Below are positions 5,509 through 13,324 of a stretch of 16,120 nt of DNA, piece by piece (positions within the stretch are counted from its first letter, which is position 1; each line of letters starts with the position of its first letter). A program made the position numbers and the translations under genes. The stretch is taken from positions 1-16,120 of the forward strand of contig WRMM01000011.1 in NCBI GenBank assembly GCA_009777135.1. The letters are read 5' to 3'. The notes below the pieces were generated by a model, which made no database searches, was not told the DNA's origin, and was given only the letters and a program-made list of their open reading frames with translations. This stretch comes from Candidatus Fibrimonadales bacterium (GTDB taxonomy: Bacteria; Fibrobacterota; Fibrobacteria; Fibrobacterales; Fibrobacteraceae).

Positions 5509-8213
5509 CGTATCCGGCTAAGAACCAGCCCAAACAAAATCATCAAAAGCCATAAACTCGGCTCGCTCATTTGCTGGGTGTCCTCATCGGGGTCTAATAA
5601 TTTGCTGCCAGAAAGAATTTGCTCTTGCTTCTTTTTCAGCATAGCCTTTTGCGCCTCGTTCTCTACAACCAAATACGATGTTTCGGGAGTCATTATTTTT
5701 GAGATAAAACTGTATTTTACCAAGTTCCGCCATTCTTTGCTGGTTATTTCCGGATGCAACGTTTGCGACATCTGCTTTGCATGCAAAGCCAAAGCAAATT
5801 GCCAGCTTTTTTCCTTGATTTCCGGTTCGGAAATTTCAAAAAGATCGCTCTTTAATGCAATGCTCGGCTCGTTGTTGTTTGGCAAATATGCCACGCGGCC
5901 ATCGGAAAATTTGTATTCTAAAACTGTTTGGTCAAATGAATATGCCGTGCTGCATGGGAGCTGTTGCTTGGGATTGCTGGTTAATGAATGAGGGTGCAGA
6001 AGCCCGTTTTTATCAGCTCTGAAAAATAAATCGCTCTCCGGGAATGCAAATTTGAAATTGGCAAATTTTTTATCTAAAATCGCATTTTGAATGCTGTCTG
6101 AAACCACCACAATTATTGGGTAGGATTTATTTTTGTACGCTTTAAACAAGGCAATTTCTATGGATCTTTCCAAATAAAAACCTTTTGTTTTTACAGAATC
6201 GATTTGTGCGTTTTCTGAATATAAAGGGTAGCTCGCTAAAACTTTTTCTATTCTCTCTTTAGATGAATGTTTGTCTATCAAAAAGTGAAAATAAGGTTTG
6301 CGTTGAACGCTCTTGAGCTTTTGTTTTTGCTCAGCGGAAATGTAGGCTGCATATTCGGTTTCAACAATTTCGCTTGCGGTTGCATTGCCAAGTTCAATTA
6401 TATTATTGTCAATCACAAGTTTTACCGGCTCTTTGTGTAAAAATTCAATTCCAGTTTTTCTTATCTCGTTTTTTTGAAATGGGAAAACTTTGAATTCCAC
6501 CTTATTGCCTTCGTTTTTGAGATAGTATAAAATTCCGGGATCTAAATTATCTCTTCTTATGTTTGAATATATCCACATTGCCGATTTTTTCTCGGACAAT
6601 ATTCCCATTTCTTTTTGGTTCCCTACATATAAGTAATAGTCGCTAATCCAAGTGCCTTCGGGCAAATCAATAGTGGTTGAATATTCCGCAAAATTGGAAA
6701 ATTCGTTTTCATTGGTAATCTCCAAGTTCACCCAGCTTTTCCACGCTTTTTGCGATTCATCGTAAACGCTCTCTGCGGATATGCCGGTAATTCTTACATT
6801 ATCGCTGTTCCGAGGAACGTTGCAGCATTTTGTTTGCGAGTTTGATTGCGCTCCTAAAAATACTTGCGCAGCGTAGTTGATTTTAGCATCGGATAGCGTG
6901 AGGTTGTCTAAAACAATCCAGTTGAAATGCGATGTCAAATAAGGAATTCGTCTGTGGGTTGCAAAATCGCGTTTACTTTTGTGATAGCTAAGAAGGGTGA
7001 GTGTTTTTTGCAATGAATTTTCGTCTATGTTGTATTGTTTCGAATAATCGGGTGCGTATAAATATTCAAGGGCTTCGTGCAAAACGCTTCTGTCTTTCAT
7101 ATAAGATACCGTGATGCATGCAGGGATTGCAGCAAAGCCAAGCATCGCTATGCCAATGGCAATTTTTGGAGAAATCCAAGATTTCAAATATTTGAAATCC
7201 TTTGAAATTTCTACTGCGTGAATAAAGAAAAGAAGCAAAGGCGTGAGCATTAAAAAACCTACGCCAAAAGCAATTATGCAAAGTATTGAGAAGGGCAGCA
7301 AGGGCAAGAATACCAAAAAGAAATAGAATGTATAAGCAAGCGTTATGCTTCGCCCAATGAATAAAAGCAGTCGGTAAAGTTTATTTTCAATGCTAGGCAA
7401 GCAAATTAAAATGCCATTGATAATTGCGAGAATATAAAACCAGCCATTGCTAAAATCTCCAATCATATTTCCTGGAACAAAATCTTCAAAACTATGCTTG
7501 TTTACTACCGATAATCCCAGCAAAGGAAGTACAATCGCAATAATAATTTTCCAAATCAATTGGTATTTTTGCCAGGCAATAGCTTTTTTAACTACAACAA
7601 TAAAAAGACTTCTAGCCAAAAAGAAGAAAAATATTAAAGTTATGGCAATAAAAAGCACCAAAGAAACATGTACTACGAAATCATCAGAAGGCGAATAGGA
7701 CAATATGGGAAGCGCAATTTGACTGAAAAAATAAACAGCAACAGGAATGCTTACTGTTATTGCAAAATTTTTCCAAGCTTTATGTTCTTTGGCATCTGAT
7801 GTAAAATAAATTACCAAAATGAGGAGCGAGTAGGCAAGCGTCGGCATTAAAAATGTTAGAACGTATAAATATAAATTGTCTGAAAGCATCCACAGCGGAA
7901 TATTAAATGAAATAATATTGCCTATGCTAAGATTAAAATAATAAAAATAAATAAACGCAATGTGGCAAGGCAAGGCTATAAAGCCGTAATATGGATGAAT
8001 GCTTTTCTTTTTTATAACTAGATAAACCGCGTAAATGAAATTAAAAAATCCAAGAGTTCCCAATGCAAAGCCAAATATTTTCCAGTTTCGCACCATATTT
8101 TCATTTAACAGGGTTTTGATAATATTGAATTGCTCAAAGTTCAGAATAAACAGCGCCGCCAGCGGCAGTGTGTTTATTATAAAGAGCAGTTTTGGATTAA
8201 ACAAATTTCGCAT
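5460..8213 (-). CDS. MSEP-CTERM protein, polytopic with VIT-like region
   Basis: A 917-residue membrane protein. Residues 1 to about 375 contain roughly eleven hydrophobic segments. A large soluble part follows. Within it, about residues 470-590 resemble a vault/inter-alpha-trypsin (VIT) domain: an acidic strand pattern (STTIDLPEGTWISDYYLYVG), then KKSAMWIYSN, DPGILYYL and VEFKVFPFQKNEI. Near the C-terminus MSEP (882-885) is followed by a hydrophobic segment WLLMILFGLVL and then SRIR, a PEP-CTERM-like sorting signal. Length, architecture and MSEP motif match the MSEP-CTERM family, the dedicated partner of exosortase K. The start ATG lies inside xrtK (17-bp overlap), so the two are co-transcribed and probably coupled. 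The extra tail LTSTTLHPNQMQQKS after SRIR is odd: its codons lie in the junction repeat. Confidence 0.88.
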   Translation of the reverse strand: MRNLFNPKLLFIINTLPLAALFILNFEQFNIIKTLLNENMVRNWKIFGFALGTLGFFNFIYAVYLVIKKKSIHPYYGFIALPCHIAFIYFYYFNLSIGNIISFNIPLWMLSDNLYLYVLTFLMPTLAYSLLILVIYFTSDAKEHKAWKNFAITVSIPVAVYFFSQIALPILSYSPSDDFVVHVSLVLFIAITLIFFFFLARSLFIVVVKKAIAWQKYQLIWKIIIAIVLPLLGLSVVNKHSFEDFVPGNMIGDFSNGWFYILAIINGILICLPSIENKLYRLLLFIGRSITLAYTFYFFLVFLPLLPFSILCIIAFGVGFLMLTPLLLFFIHAVEISKDFKYLKSWISPKIAIGIAMLGFAAIPACITVSYMKDRSVLHEALEYLYAPDYSKQYNIDENSLQKTLTLLSYHKSKRDFATHRRIPYLTSHFNWIVLDNLTLSDAKINYAAQVFLGAQSNSQTKCCNVPRNSDNVRITGISAESVYDESQKAWKSWVNLEITNENEFSNFAEYSTTIDLPEGTWISDYYLYVGNQKEMGILSEKKSAMWIYSNIRRDNLDPGILYYLKNEGNKVEFKVFPFQKNEIRKTGIEFLHKEPVKLVIDNNIIELGNATASEIVETEYAAYISAEQKQKLKSVQRKPYFHFLIDKHSSKERIEKVLASYPLYSENAQIDSVKTKGFYLERSIEIALFKAYKNKSYPIIVVVSDSIQNAILDKKFANFKFAFPESDLFFRADKNGLLHPHSLTSNPKQQLPCSTAYSFDQTVLEYKFSDGRVAYLPNNNEPSIALKSDLFEISEPEIKEKSWQFALALHAKQMSQTLHPEITSKEWRNLVKYSFISKIMTPETSYLVVENEAQKAMLKKKQEQILSGSKLLDPDEDTQQMSEPSLWLLMILFGLVLSRIRLTSTTLHPNQMQQKS

Positions 8214-8670
8214 TGTTTTTTCTCCAGGTTAAAAATTTTTCCATTAAGCAATGTGCTAAAATCAAGAATGATAAATAGGTTATTATTCCAATTGCTTCGT
8301 GCAAGGCTCGGCTTTGCATTGCAATGGAAGCAAAAATTCTAGATGTGTTCGCAAAAATTGTCAGCAAATAGGCGCAGCCCAAAGCTGTTGGTATAGGCAG
8401 CTTCAAATAAGCAAAAGAAAGAAAGCTCAAAAGCCAAAAATTAAACCCCGAACAGGATTTATTTATAATGATATTAAGAGTCTCGTGGTAATATCCATTG
8501 CCTTCAATGTAAACGGAATGCGACCCGGTCAGTAATCCGACAAATATATTCGTGGGCTTCAGCAAAAAAATCAAGTCGCTGGCATCGGCTATTGTAAAAG
8601 CGTATTTCAGCAAGAGAAAAATGGCAATAATGGCAATAGCAGTTAGCCACTTTTTGTATTTTTTATTCAT
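8197..8670 (-). CDS. xrtK: Exosortase K, transpeptidase-like sorting enzyme
   Basis: A 157-residue polytopic inner-membrane protein of the exosortase/archaeosortase family, which recognises short C-terminal sorting signals, cleaves them and is thought to transfer the protein to another carrier. Visible catalytic residues are Cys73 in NKSCSGFNFW, Arg111 in ANTSRI and His124 in LHEAIGI, with the usual order and spacing. Hydrophobic segments are near residues 8-26, 77-90, 93-118 and 126-145. It is shorter than exosortases A/B, which fits the compact type K. Assignment to type K rests on size and on the adjoining MSEP-CTERM gene. The start at 8670 gives the only full set of membrane segments; its Shine-Dalgarno is poor. 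Confidence 0.87.
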   Translation of the reverse strand: MNKKYKKWLTAIAIIAIFLLLKYAFTIADASDLIFLLKPTNIFVGLLTGSHSVYIEGNGYYHETLNIIINKSCSGFNFWLLSFLSFAYLKLPIPTALGCAYLLTIFANTSRIFASIAMQSRALHEAIGIITYLSFLILAHCLMEKFLTWRKNNAKFV

Positions 8671-8708
8671 ATTCGTCTCGCATACTAAAGAAGGCCCCCA
8701 TTTTTAAT

Positions 8709-8738
8709 ATTTTACCACAATAATATAGTAATTGACAC
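8709..8738 (-). promoter_or_regulatory. Possible xrtK/MSEP promoter
   Basis: On the - strand GTGTCA (8733-8738) and TAAAAT (8709-8714) are separated by 18 bp in very AT-rich DNA, about 38 bp upstream of the xrtK start. The -10 box matches five of six consensus positions and the -35 four of six. It lies inside the inserted module, so the module would carry its own promoter. Confidence 0.3.
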
Positions 8739-8758
8739 TGTTACATTTGGTGCAGCAA

Positions 8759-8799
8759 TATGATTTTTTGCTTTTGGGTGCAGCGTTGTCGAAGTCAGG
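8759..8799. repeat. Partial second copy of the junction repeat
   Basis: The 27 bases at 8773-8799 are identical to 5482-5508, in the same orientation, and are preceded by TATGATTTTTTGC, resembling 5461-5473 with a short deletion between. In 5461-5508 the sequence encodes the tail of the MSEP-CTERM protein; here it is noncoding and abuts the right 450-bp repeat directly. The left half of the folded structure (5405-5458) is not recognisable near this copy. Confidence 0.8.
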
Positions 8800-8899
8800 T
8801 GCGGCTGCGGCAAGAGCGTATGGCATGGAAGTTTATGTTTCAAAAGAGGCGACTATAAAGAGCATGGTTGATGCGGTGAATTGCTGTCAAATCTCATAA
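8800..8899 (+). pseudogene. Orphan 3' fragment of cobA-hemD
   Basis: Encodes the last 32 residues of the HemD domain (from about AAARAYGMEVYVSK to NCCQIS) and the stop codon. It has no start or upstream body. Relative to the intact gene at 3555-5054 it has Ala for Glu and Ile for Val and three silent changes. Its stop overlaps the end of the intact cysN, reproducing the convergent arrangement that must have existed before the module was inserted. Confidence 0.85.
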
Positions 8900-9249
8900 T
8901 CTTTCTCCCACACTGCAACCCTTCGGTATTTCCCGAAATTTCTTGGCGGTTCCTCGTCAATTTGAATGCCGTTTTTGTCTAATAATGGAACATCCGCTTT
9001 ACGTTCTCCAAATCTGGCAAATACGCCTTTTCTGATATTGGCAAAGCCGAATTTGGCAGAAATATCAAAATCGCTGGGATAGCTAAATTCCGGGCTTTGC
9101 AGAGGCAGCTTATCTCCTGGCTGATACACTGCCGGAGTTGGGCTGTGTCGCAGCACGGTGTGAATATTAGGATGGTAATAGAAACTGTCAAAAAGCCCTA
9201 TTGCAAGTTCCAAAGAACCATCGCGCAAAAGAACGCTATCCTTGTGATT
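8800..9249. repeat. 450-bp direct repeat, right copy
   Basis: Second copy of 4955-5404 with 14 mismatches by eye. Here cysN is continuous with its body and the hemD part is a fragment. Together with the left copy it flanks the 3395-bp XrtK module at 5405-8799. Of the differences in coding frame, most are synonymous; about five change a residue. Confidence 0.93.
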
Positions 9250-10497
9250 TTTTCCGACCGCTTCTACAACTCCGCAGGCGGCGGTAGAATGGCTTATTCT
9301 GTCAATTAAAATTAATTCGCCAAGGGTTTTGCGCAAACGAAATTCATCTAGCACCGCAGGTCCAATCATCACTATTTCACAGCGGACTATTTCGTTTTTA
9401 ACTGCGGAATTTGCAGAAAGGAGCGCCCCTGTATTGATATCAACCTTATGCCTAATTCCAGAGACAATAGCTGGCAGCAATTTTGTGCCAATTTTAACCC
9501 AATACTCCTTGCCGGGAACGAGTTTTTGATCGTCCATCCACAACAGCGAGGCTTCAAATTCTTTGGCAATTTTCAGCTCCGCCTTTCGCATAAGCACGCA
9601 GCCTCTGGAAAGGTCCACTTCCCGGTCAAGCTGAATGGTTGCAGGCTGCCCTGCGACAGCGGAATTTACCTGTTTGTCTGCAACATAAATTGCCTTTACA
9701 ATTGCCGTTTCGCCAGAAGGCAGGGTGGTAAGCGTGTCATTTGCAGAGACCGTTCCCGATTCAACCTGTCCTTGAAAACCACGGAAGCTATGGTCTGGGC
9801 GGCATACTCGCTGCACCGGCATATAAAAACCAGTCTCTGGCTGGCTGCTGGCATCTGCCGTTTCCAGATATGAAAGCAAAATATCACCCTTATGCCAAGG
9901 CATATTTTCACTGCGTTTGGTTATGTTATCGCCTTCGGTGGCAGACACTGGGATAATGACTGTATTGGCAAGTTTCAACTCATCGGCAAGTTTTTCAATG
10001 TCTCGCGAAATAGCTTTGAACTTTTCTTGGCTATAGCCAGCCAAATCCATTTTGTTGACCGCAAAAACAAAATAGCGGATTCCCATAAGAGAGCAAATTC
10101 TGGCGTGGCGGCGGGTTTGCGACAGAACTCCCTGAGTAGCATCAACCAAAATCACCGCCAAATCTGCGAATGATGCGCCTACCGCCATATTGCGGGTATA
10201 TTCTTCGTGCCCCGGAGTGTCAGCTACAATAAAACTGCGTTTTTCTGTTGTAAAATATCGGTATGCAACATCAATGGTAATGCCTTGCTCTCGCTCTGCC
10301 ATCAAGCCGTCTAAAAGCAGGGAGTAGTCTATTTTCCCGCCACGCGAACCTACTTGGCTGTCCAGAATCAACGCACGTTCCTGATCGGTGTAAAGTAGTT
10401 TTGAAGCGTAAAGGATATGTCCTATCAAAGTGGATTTGCCATCATCAACGCTTCCGCAAGTGATGAATTTTAAAAGACCATTTTCTGCGTTGCTCAT
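8887..10497 (-). CDS. cysN: Sulfate adenylyltransferase subunit 1 (GTPase)
   Basis: A 536-residue GTPase subunit of ATP sulfurylase, which couples GTP hydrolysis to synthesis of adenosine 5'-phosphosulfate (APS) by CysD. GTPase motifs are GSVDDGKS (15-22), GITID (72-76), DTPGH (93-97) and NKMD (148-151), followed by EF-Tu-like beta-barrel domains to about residue 415. The last 120 residues go beyond the common 470-residue CysN length. They are not an APS kinase (no second P-loop) and I do not recognise them. The start overlaps the cysD stop as TAATG. The codons for this extension are exactly the part duplicated in the left 450-bp repeat. Confidence 0.95.
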   Translation of the reverse strand: MSNAENGLLKFITCGSVDDGKSTLIGHILYASKLLYTDQERALILDSQVGSRGGKIDYSLLLDGLMAEREQGITIDVAYRYFTTEKRSFIVADTPGHEEYTRNMAVGASFADLAVILVDATQGVLSQTRRHARICSLMGIRYFVFAVNKMDLAGYSQEKFKAISRDIEKLADELKLANTVIIPVSATEGDNITKRSENMPWHKGDILLSYLETADASSQPETGFYMPVQRVCRPDHSFRGFQGQVESGTVSANDTLTTLPSGETAIVKAIYVADKQVNSAVAGQPATIQLDREVDLSRGCVLMRKAELKIAKEFEASLLWMDDQKLVPGKEYWVKIGTKLLPAIVSGIRHKVDINTGALLSANSAVKNEIVRCEIVMIGPAVLDEFRLRKTLGELILIDRISHSTAACGVVEAVGKNHKDSVLLRDGSLELAIGLFDSFYYHPNIHTVLRHSPTPAVYQPGDKLPLQSPEFSYPSDFDISAKFGFANIRKGVFARFGERKADVPLLDKNGIQIDEEPPRNFGKYRRVAVWEKDYEI

Positions 10498-11393
10498 TAG
10501 AAATACCCCTCTCGTTTGCGACGTTCCATGCTGCCTGCGGCTTCGTTGTCAATTACCCTGCTGGTGCGTTCGCTTGTAATGGAAGCCAAAGTTTCTGAAA
10601 TTACCGCTTCCAGCGTATCTGCTTCCGATTCTTCGCCGCCAGTTAGGGGGTAGCATCCCAAAGTGCGAAAACGCACTTTTTTTATTTCTGGTTTTTCTCC
10701 GGGCAAAAAACGCATCCGCTCGTCATCTACCATAATTATATTGCCATCGCGATATACTACCGGGCGTTCCGCTGCAAAGTAAAGCGGAACTATCGGAATG
10801 TTTTCTCGGCTTATATACTGCCATATATCTTTTTCCGTCCAGTTGGAGATTGGAAAAACCCGAATGCTCTCGCCCTTGTTGATTTTAGTGTTGTAAAGTT
10901 TCCACATTTCCGGTCGCTGGTTTTTTGGGTCCCATGCGTGGTGTTGGTTGCGAAAAGAGAATATCCGTTCCTTGGCGCGAGACTTTTCCTCGTCTCTTCT
11001 TCCACCGCCAAATGCCGCATTAAAACCATGCTTAGTCAACGCATCCTTGAGTGCTTGTGTTTTCATAATATCGGTATAAGCTGCCCCGTTGTCAAAGGGG
11101 TTGATTCCCTGCGCAATGGCTTCTTCATTGCGGTGAACCAGCATATTTATGCCTAGCTCCTTTGCGCGATTGTCCCGAAAGGCGAGCATTTCACGGAACT
11201 TCCAGCTTGTGTCAATGTGCAAAAATGGGAATGGCGGTTTTTCGGGAAAGAATGCTTTAATAGCCAAATGCAGCATAACCGAAGAGTCCTTGCCTATTGA
11301 ATAAAGCATAACGGGACGCTCGCATTCGGCAGCTACTTCGCGAAAGATGTAAATGGCTTCGGCTTCCAGTTTATCAAGATGAGTTAGCGGCAT
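10497..11393 (-). CDS. cysD: Sulfate adenylyltransferase subunit 2
   Basis: A 298-residue catalytic subunit of ATP sulfurylase (sulfate + ATP to APS + pyrophosphate). The PP-loop motif is YSIGKDSSVMLHLA (31-44), a variant SGGKDS loop typical of CysD. FGGGRRDEEKSRAKERIFS and the C-terminal KREGYF are family hallmarks, and the length is normal. GGAG nine bases before the ATG supports the start. It lies 11 bp after aprB and overlaps cysN by one base, so it is central to the operon. Confidence 0.96.
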   Translation of the reverse strand: MPLTHLDKLEAEAIYIFREVAAECERPVMLYSIGKDSSVMLHLAIKAFFPEKPPFPFLHIDTSWKFREMLAFRDNRAKELGINMLVHRNEEAIAQGINPFDNGAAYTDIMKTQALKDALTKHGFNAAFGGGRRDEEKSRAKERIFSFRNQHHAWDPKNQRPEMWKLYNTKINKGESIRVFPISNWTEKDIWQYISRENIPIVPLYFAAERPVVYRDGNIIMVDDERMRFLPGEKPEIKKVRFRTLGCYPLTGGEESEADTLEAVISETLASITSERTSRVIDNEAAGSMERRKREGYF

Positions 11394-11404
11394 TGTTTTA
11401 TCTC

Positions 11405-11716
11405 CTAATATTTATTCGCATCCCTGCTGTTAATCGTAACGGTTTGGCTGCTTGAATCAGGCATTGTTACTGTCCAGTGCAGCAGCGACCCTTCCCTGCG
11501 CACAGTCATTCTTCCGCCCAAACCTCCAATGTCCCTGCCAAGAAAAAGCGCTATTGCTTCCGATGGGCACTCTTTGATGCAAGAAGCGCATCCCCAGCAA
11601 CGTTCCGGATGCGGAATTACAGCCTTTTTTTCTTTAAATTTAATTAAACTTCCGGGGCAAATCAACGAACATCTACCGCAGGCAGTGCATAAATCATGCC
11701 GTATTTCAATGCTCAT
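11405..11716 (-). CDS. aprB: APS reductase beta subunit, two-cluster ferredoxin
   Basis: A 103-residue ferredoxin-type subunit with two CxxCxxCxxxC motifs: Cys10/13/16/20 and Cys40/43/46/50, for two [4Fe-4S] clusters. Residues 60-103 form a short tail after the clusters. It would pass electrons to the FAD of the alpha subunit. The ATG overlaps the end of aprA by 11 bp, and cysD follows 11 bp later. The assignment as AprB, instead of a generic ferredoxin, rests on the adjoining aprA and cysDN. Confidence 0.88.
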   Translation of the reverse strand: MSIEIRHDLCTACGRCSLICPGSLIKFKEKKAVIPHPERCWGCASCIKECPSEAIALFLGRDIGGLGGRMTVRREGSLLHWTVTMPDSSSQTVTINSRDANKY

Positions 11717-13322
11717 AGACTTCTCCCTCCCTAACCAACGGGCGCAAAATTACGCTAATTCTGCCGTTTTCCAGACGGGAATTGATATAATATTCCGTTT
11801 CTTTGCCCACAGACAGATGGACAATCAGCGACCTGCACAAGGTCAAGCGTTCTTTGAGTTCCAACAGATAAACCAGTTCCTGCATATCCGTAGCTGAGAT
11901 AAGGTTGGATTGCTTTTCCAATTCCTGAATTTTTTCGTCCGCAATTTTTAATGACGCTTCCGAAAAACGGTAAGAAGTACCGATTCCTCCAGCGTATTTG
12001 TCCATTACCGCTTGCATTTCTTCTTCAAGATCATCTACAGTGAAAGATACATTGACACCGCCAGAGCCTTCCAGAAATTGTTTTACCGCTTCGGCTTCGT
12101 TTGTATTTAACTGGGGCGTTTTTTCGCCCATATATTTTGCCGCTGCCCTTGCTGCGATTTCTCCCTCAGCCAAGGCGCCGGTTACATATTTTTGCGGACA
12201 ACCGCCCGCCACGTCTCCTGCCGCAAACAGACCCCGCACAGTTGTTTTGCGATTTGTGTCCACCCAATATCCCGCAGCAGCGTGTCCGCCTGTGATATAA
12301 GGCTCGGTTCCTTCAATTTCCACATTCTTAACGCTTGGCAGTTGCCCGCTTTCCAGCCAACGCAGGCTTTGGCTTGGAGCCATGTTAAGGTAAGCCTTCA
12401 CCAAATCCATTTCCTGCTCTTTTGTAATTCCTTTTGTTTTAAGATAACAGGGGCCGCGCCCGCTCAAATTTTCCATCACCGTTCCGTGCAAACGCTGAGA
12501 GGTTGTGATGCCGTATTTATCCTCATAAACTTCCCCCGCTGAATTAATTTGCTTTGCCCCAACCCCCTGTGCCAAAGTTCCTGTAGGAGCTATGGTATCT
12601 TTGCATCTCAGGGCAATAAAACGCATTTCTAGAGTGGTCATTTCTGCCCTTGCGCGAATACCCATTGCATAGCCCGCTCCGGTGTTGAAAGGCGGATACC
12701 ATAATTTGTGACGGGAAAACCCCGGATGGTTTGGCTTGTAAAGCCCCGAAGCACCTCCGGTGGCGCATAGCACAGCCTTAGCAGAAATAACATACATTAC
12801 AGGCTCATCAACAGCTATTGCGTAAGCACCAAGAATGCGATTGTCTTTAACAATGTATTCAAATACATTCACCCGATTCAGCACAGTGATATTCTTCCTT
12901 GCCAAAACCGCTTTGGCTAAAATCGGTTTTATATTCTCCCCGTTAATTTTGACATTACGCCAGCCACGAGTAACATACTGCCCATGTTCGTCTTTCAAAA
13001 TTGTCAAGCCAAGTTCTTCCAGTTTTCCAGCGGCACGGTTAAGCCCTTCTGCCATGGTCAGCAAAAGATCGCCACGTGCAATGCCTTCTGCATCGGCTCG
13101 GGCATAATCTACATAATCCTGCGGTTTTTTGCCCGGCGCAATGTATGCGTTAAGCGCATTAACTCCAGCAGCTAGGCAGCCGCTCCGCTTGATATCGGCT
13201 TTTTCAGCAATCAGAACACGAGCATCTGAATACTTGCGAAAATTCAACGCTGCCCAGCATCCTGCCGTGCCGCCGCCTATAATCAGAAAATCCGTATCAA
13301 TATACATCAAGTCAAGATGCAC
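11706..13322 (-). CDS. aprA: APS reductase alpha subunit, flavoprotein
   Basis: A 538-residue FAD enzyme of the fumarate reductase/succinate dehydrogenase flavoprotein superfamily. With AprB it should reduce APS to sulfite and AMP. The N-terminal dinucleotide-binding motif is LIIGGGTAGCWAALNF, followed by SGCLAAGVNALNAY and later GGHAAAGYWVDTNRKTTVRGLFAAGDVAGG, the FAD-closing region. It is shorter than dissimilatory AprA proteins (over 600 residues), consistent with the assimilatory form. I used the GTG at 13322, preceded by AGGGA eight bases upstream; an ATG at 13307 is the alternative. It begins three bases after the cysA stop. Confidence 0.88.
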   Translation of the reverse strand: MHLDLMYIDTDFLIIGGGTAGCWAALNFRKYSDARVLIAEKADIKRSGCLAAGVNALNAYIAPGKKPQDYVDYARADAEGIARGDLLLTMAEGLNRAAGKLEELGLTILKDEHGQYVTRGWRNVKINGENIKPILAKAVLARKNITVLNRVNVFEYIVKDNRILGAYAIAVDEPVMYVISAKAVLCATGGASGLYKPNHPGFSRHKLWYPPFNTGAGYAMGIRARAEMTTLEMRFIALRCKDTIAPTGTLAQGVGAKQINSAGEVYEDKYGITTSQRLHGTVMENLSGRGPCYLKTKGITKEQEMDLVKAYLNMAPSQSLRWLESGQLPSVKNVEIEGTEPYITGGHAAAGYWVDTNRKTTVRGLFAAGDVAGGCPQKYVTGALAEGEIAARAAAKYMGEKTPQLNTNEAEAVKQFLEGSGGVNVSFTVDDLEEEMQAVMDKYAGGIGTSYRFSEASLKIADEKIQELEKQSNLISATDMQELVYLLELKERLTLCRSLIVHLSVGKETEYYINSRLENGRISVILRPLVREGEVYEH

Positions 13323-13324
13323 TT

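Noticed and set aside
4955..9249. The 450-bp repeats as long terminal repeats or target-site duplications of a transposon
   Set aside because: Target duplications are a few bases long, the repeats are made of host coding sequence, and there is no transposase or reverse transcriptase.
12192..12542. Open frame on the + strand opposite aprA
   Set aside because: It is one of many long shadow frames opposite the GC-richer sulfate operon; aprA has all family motifs in the - strand frame.
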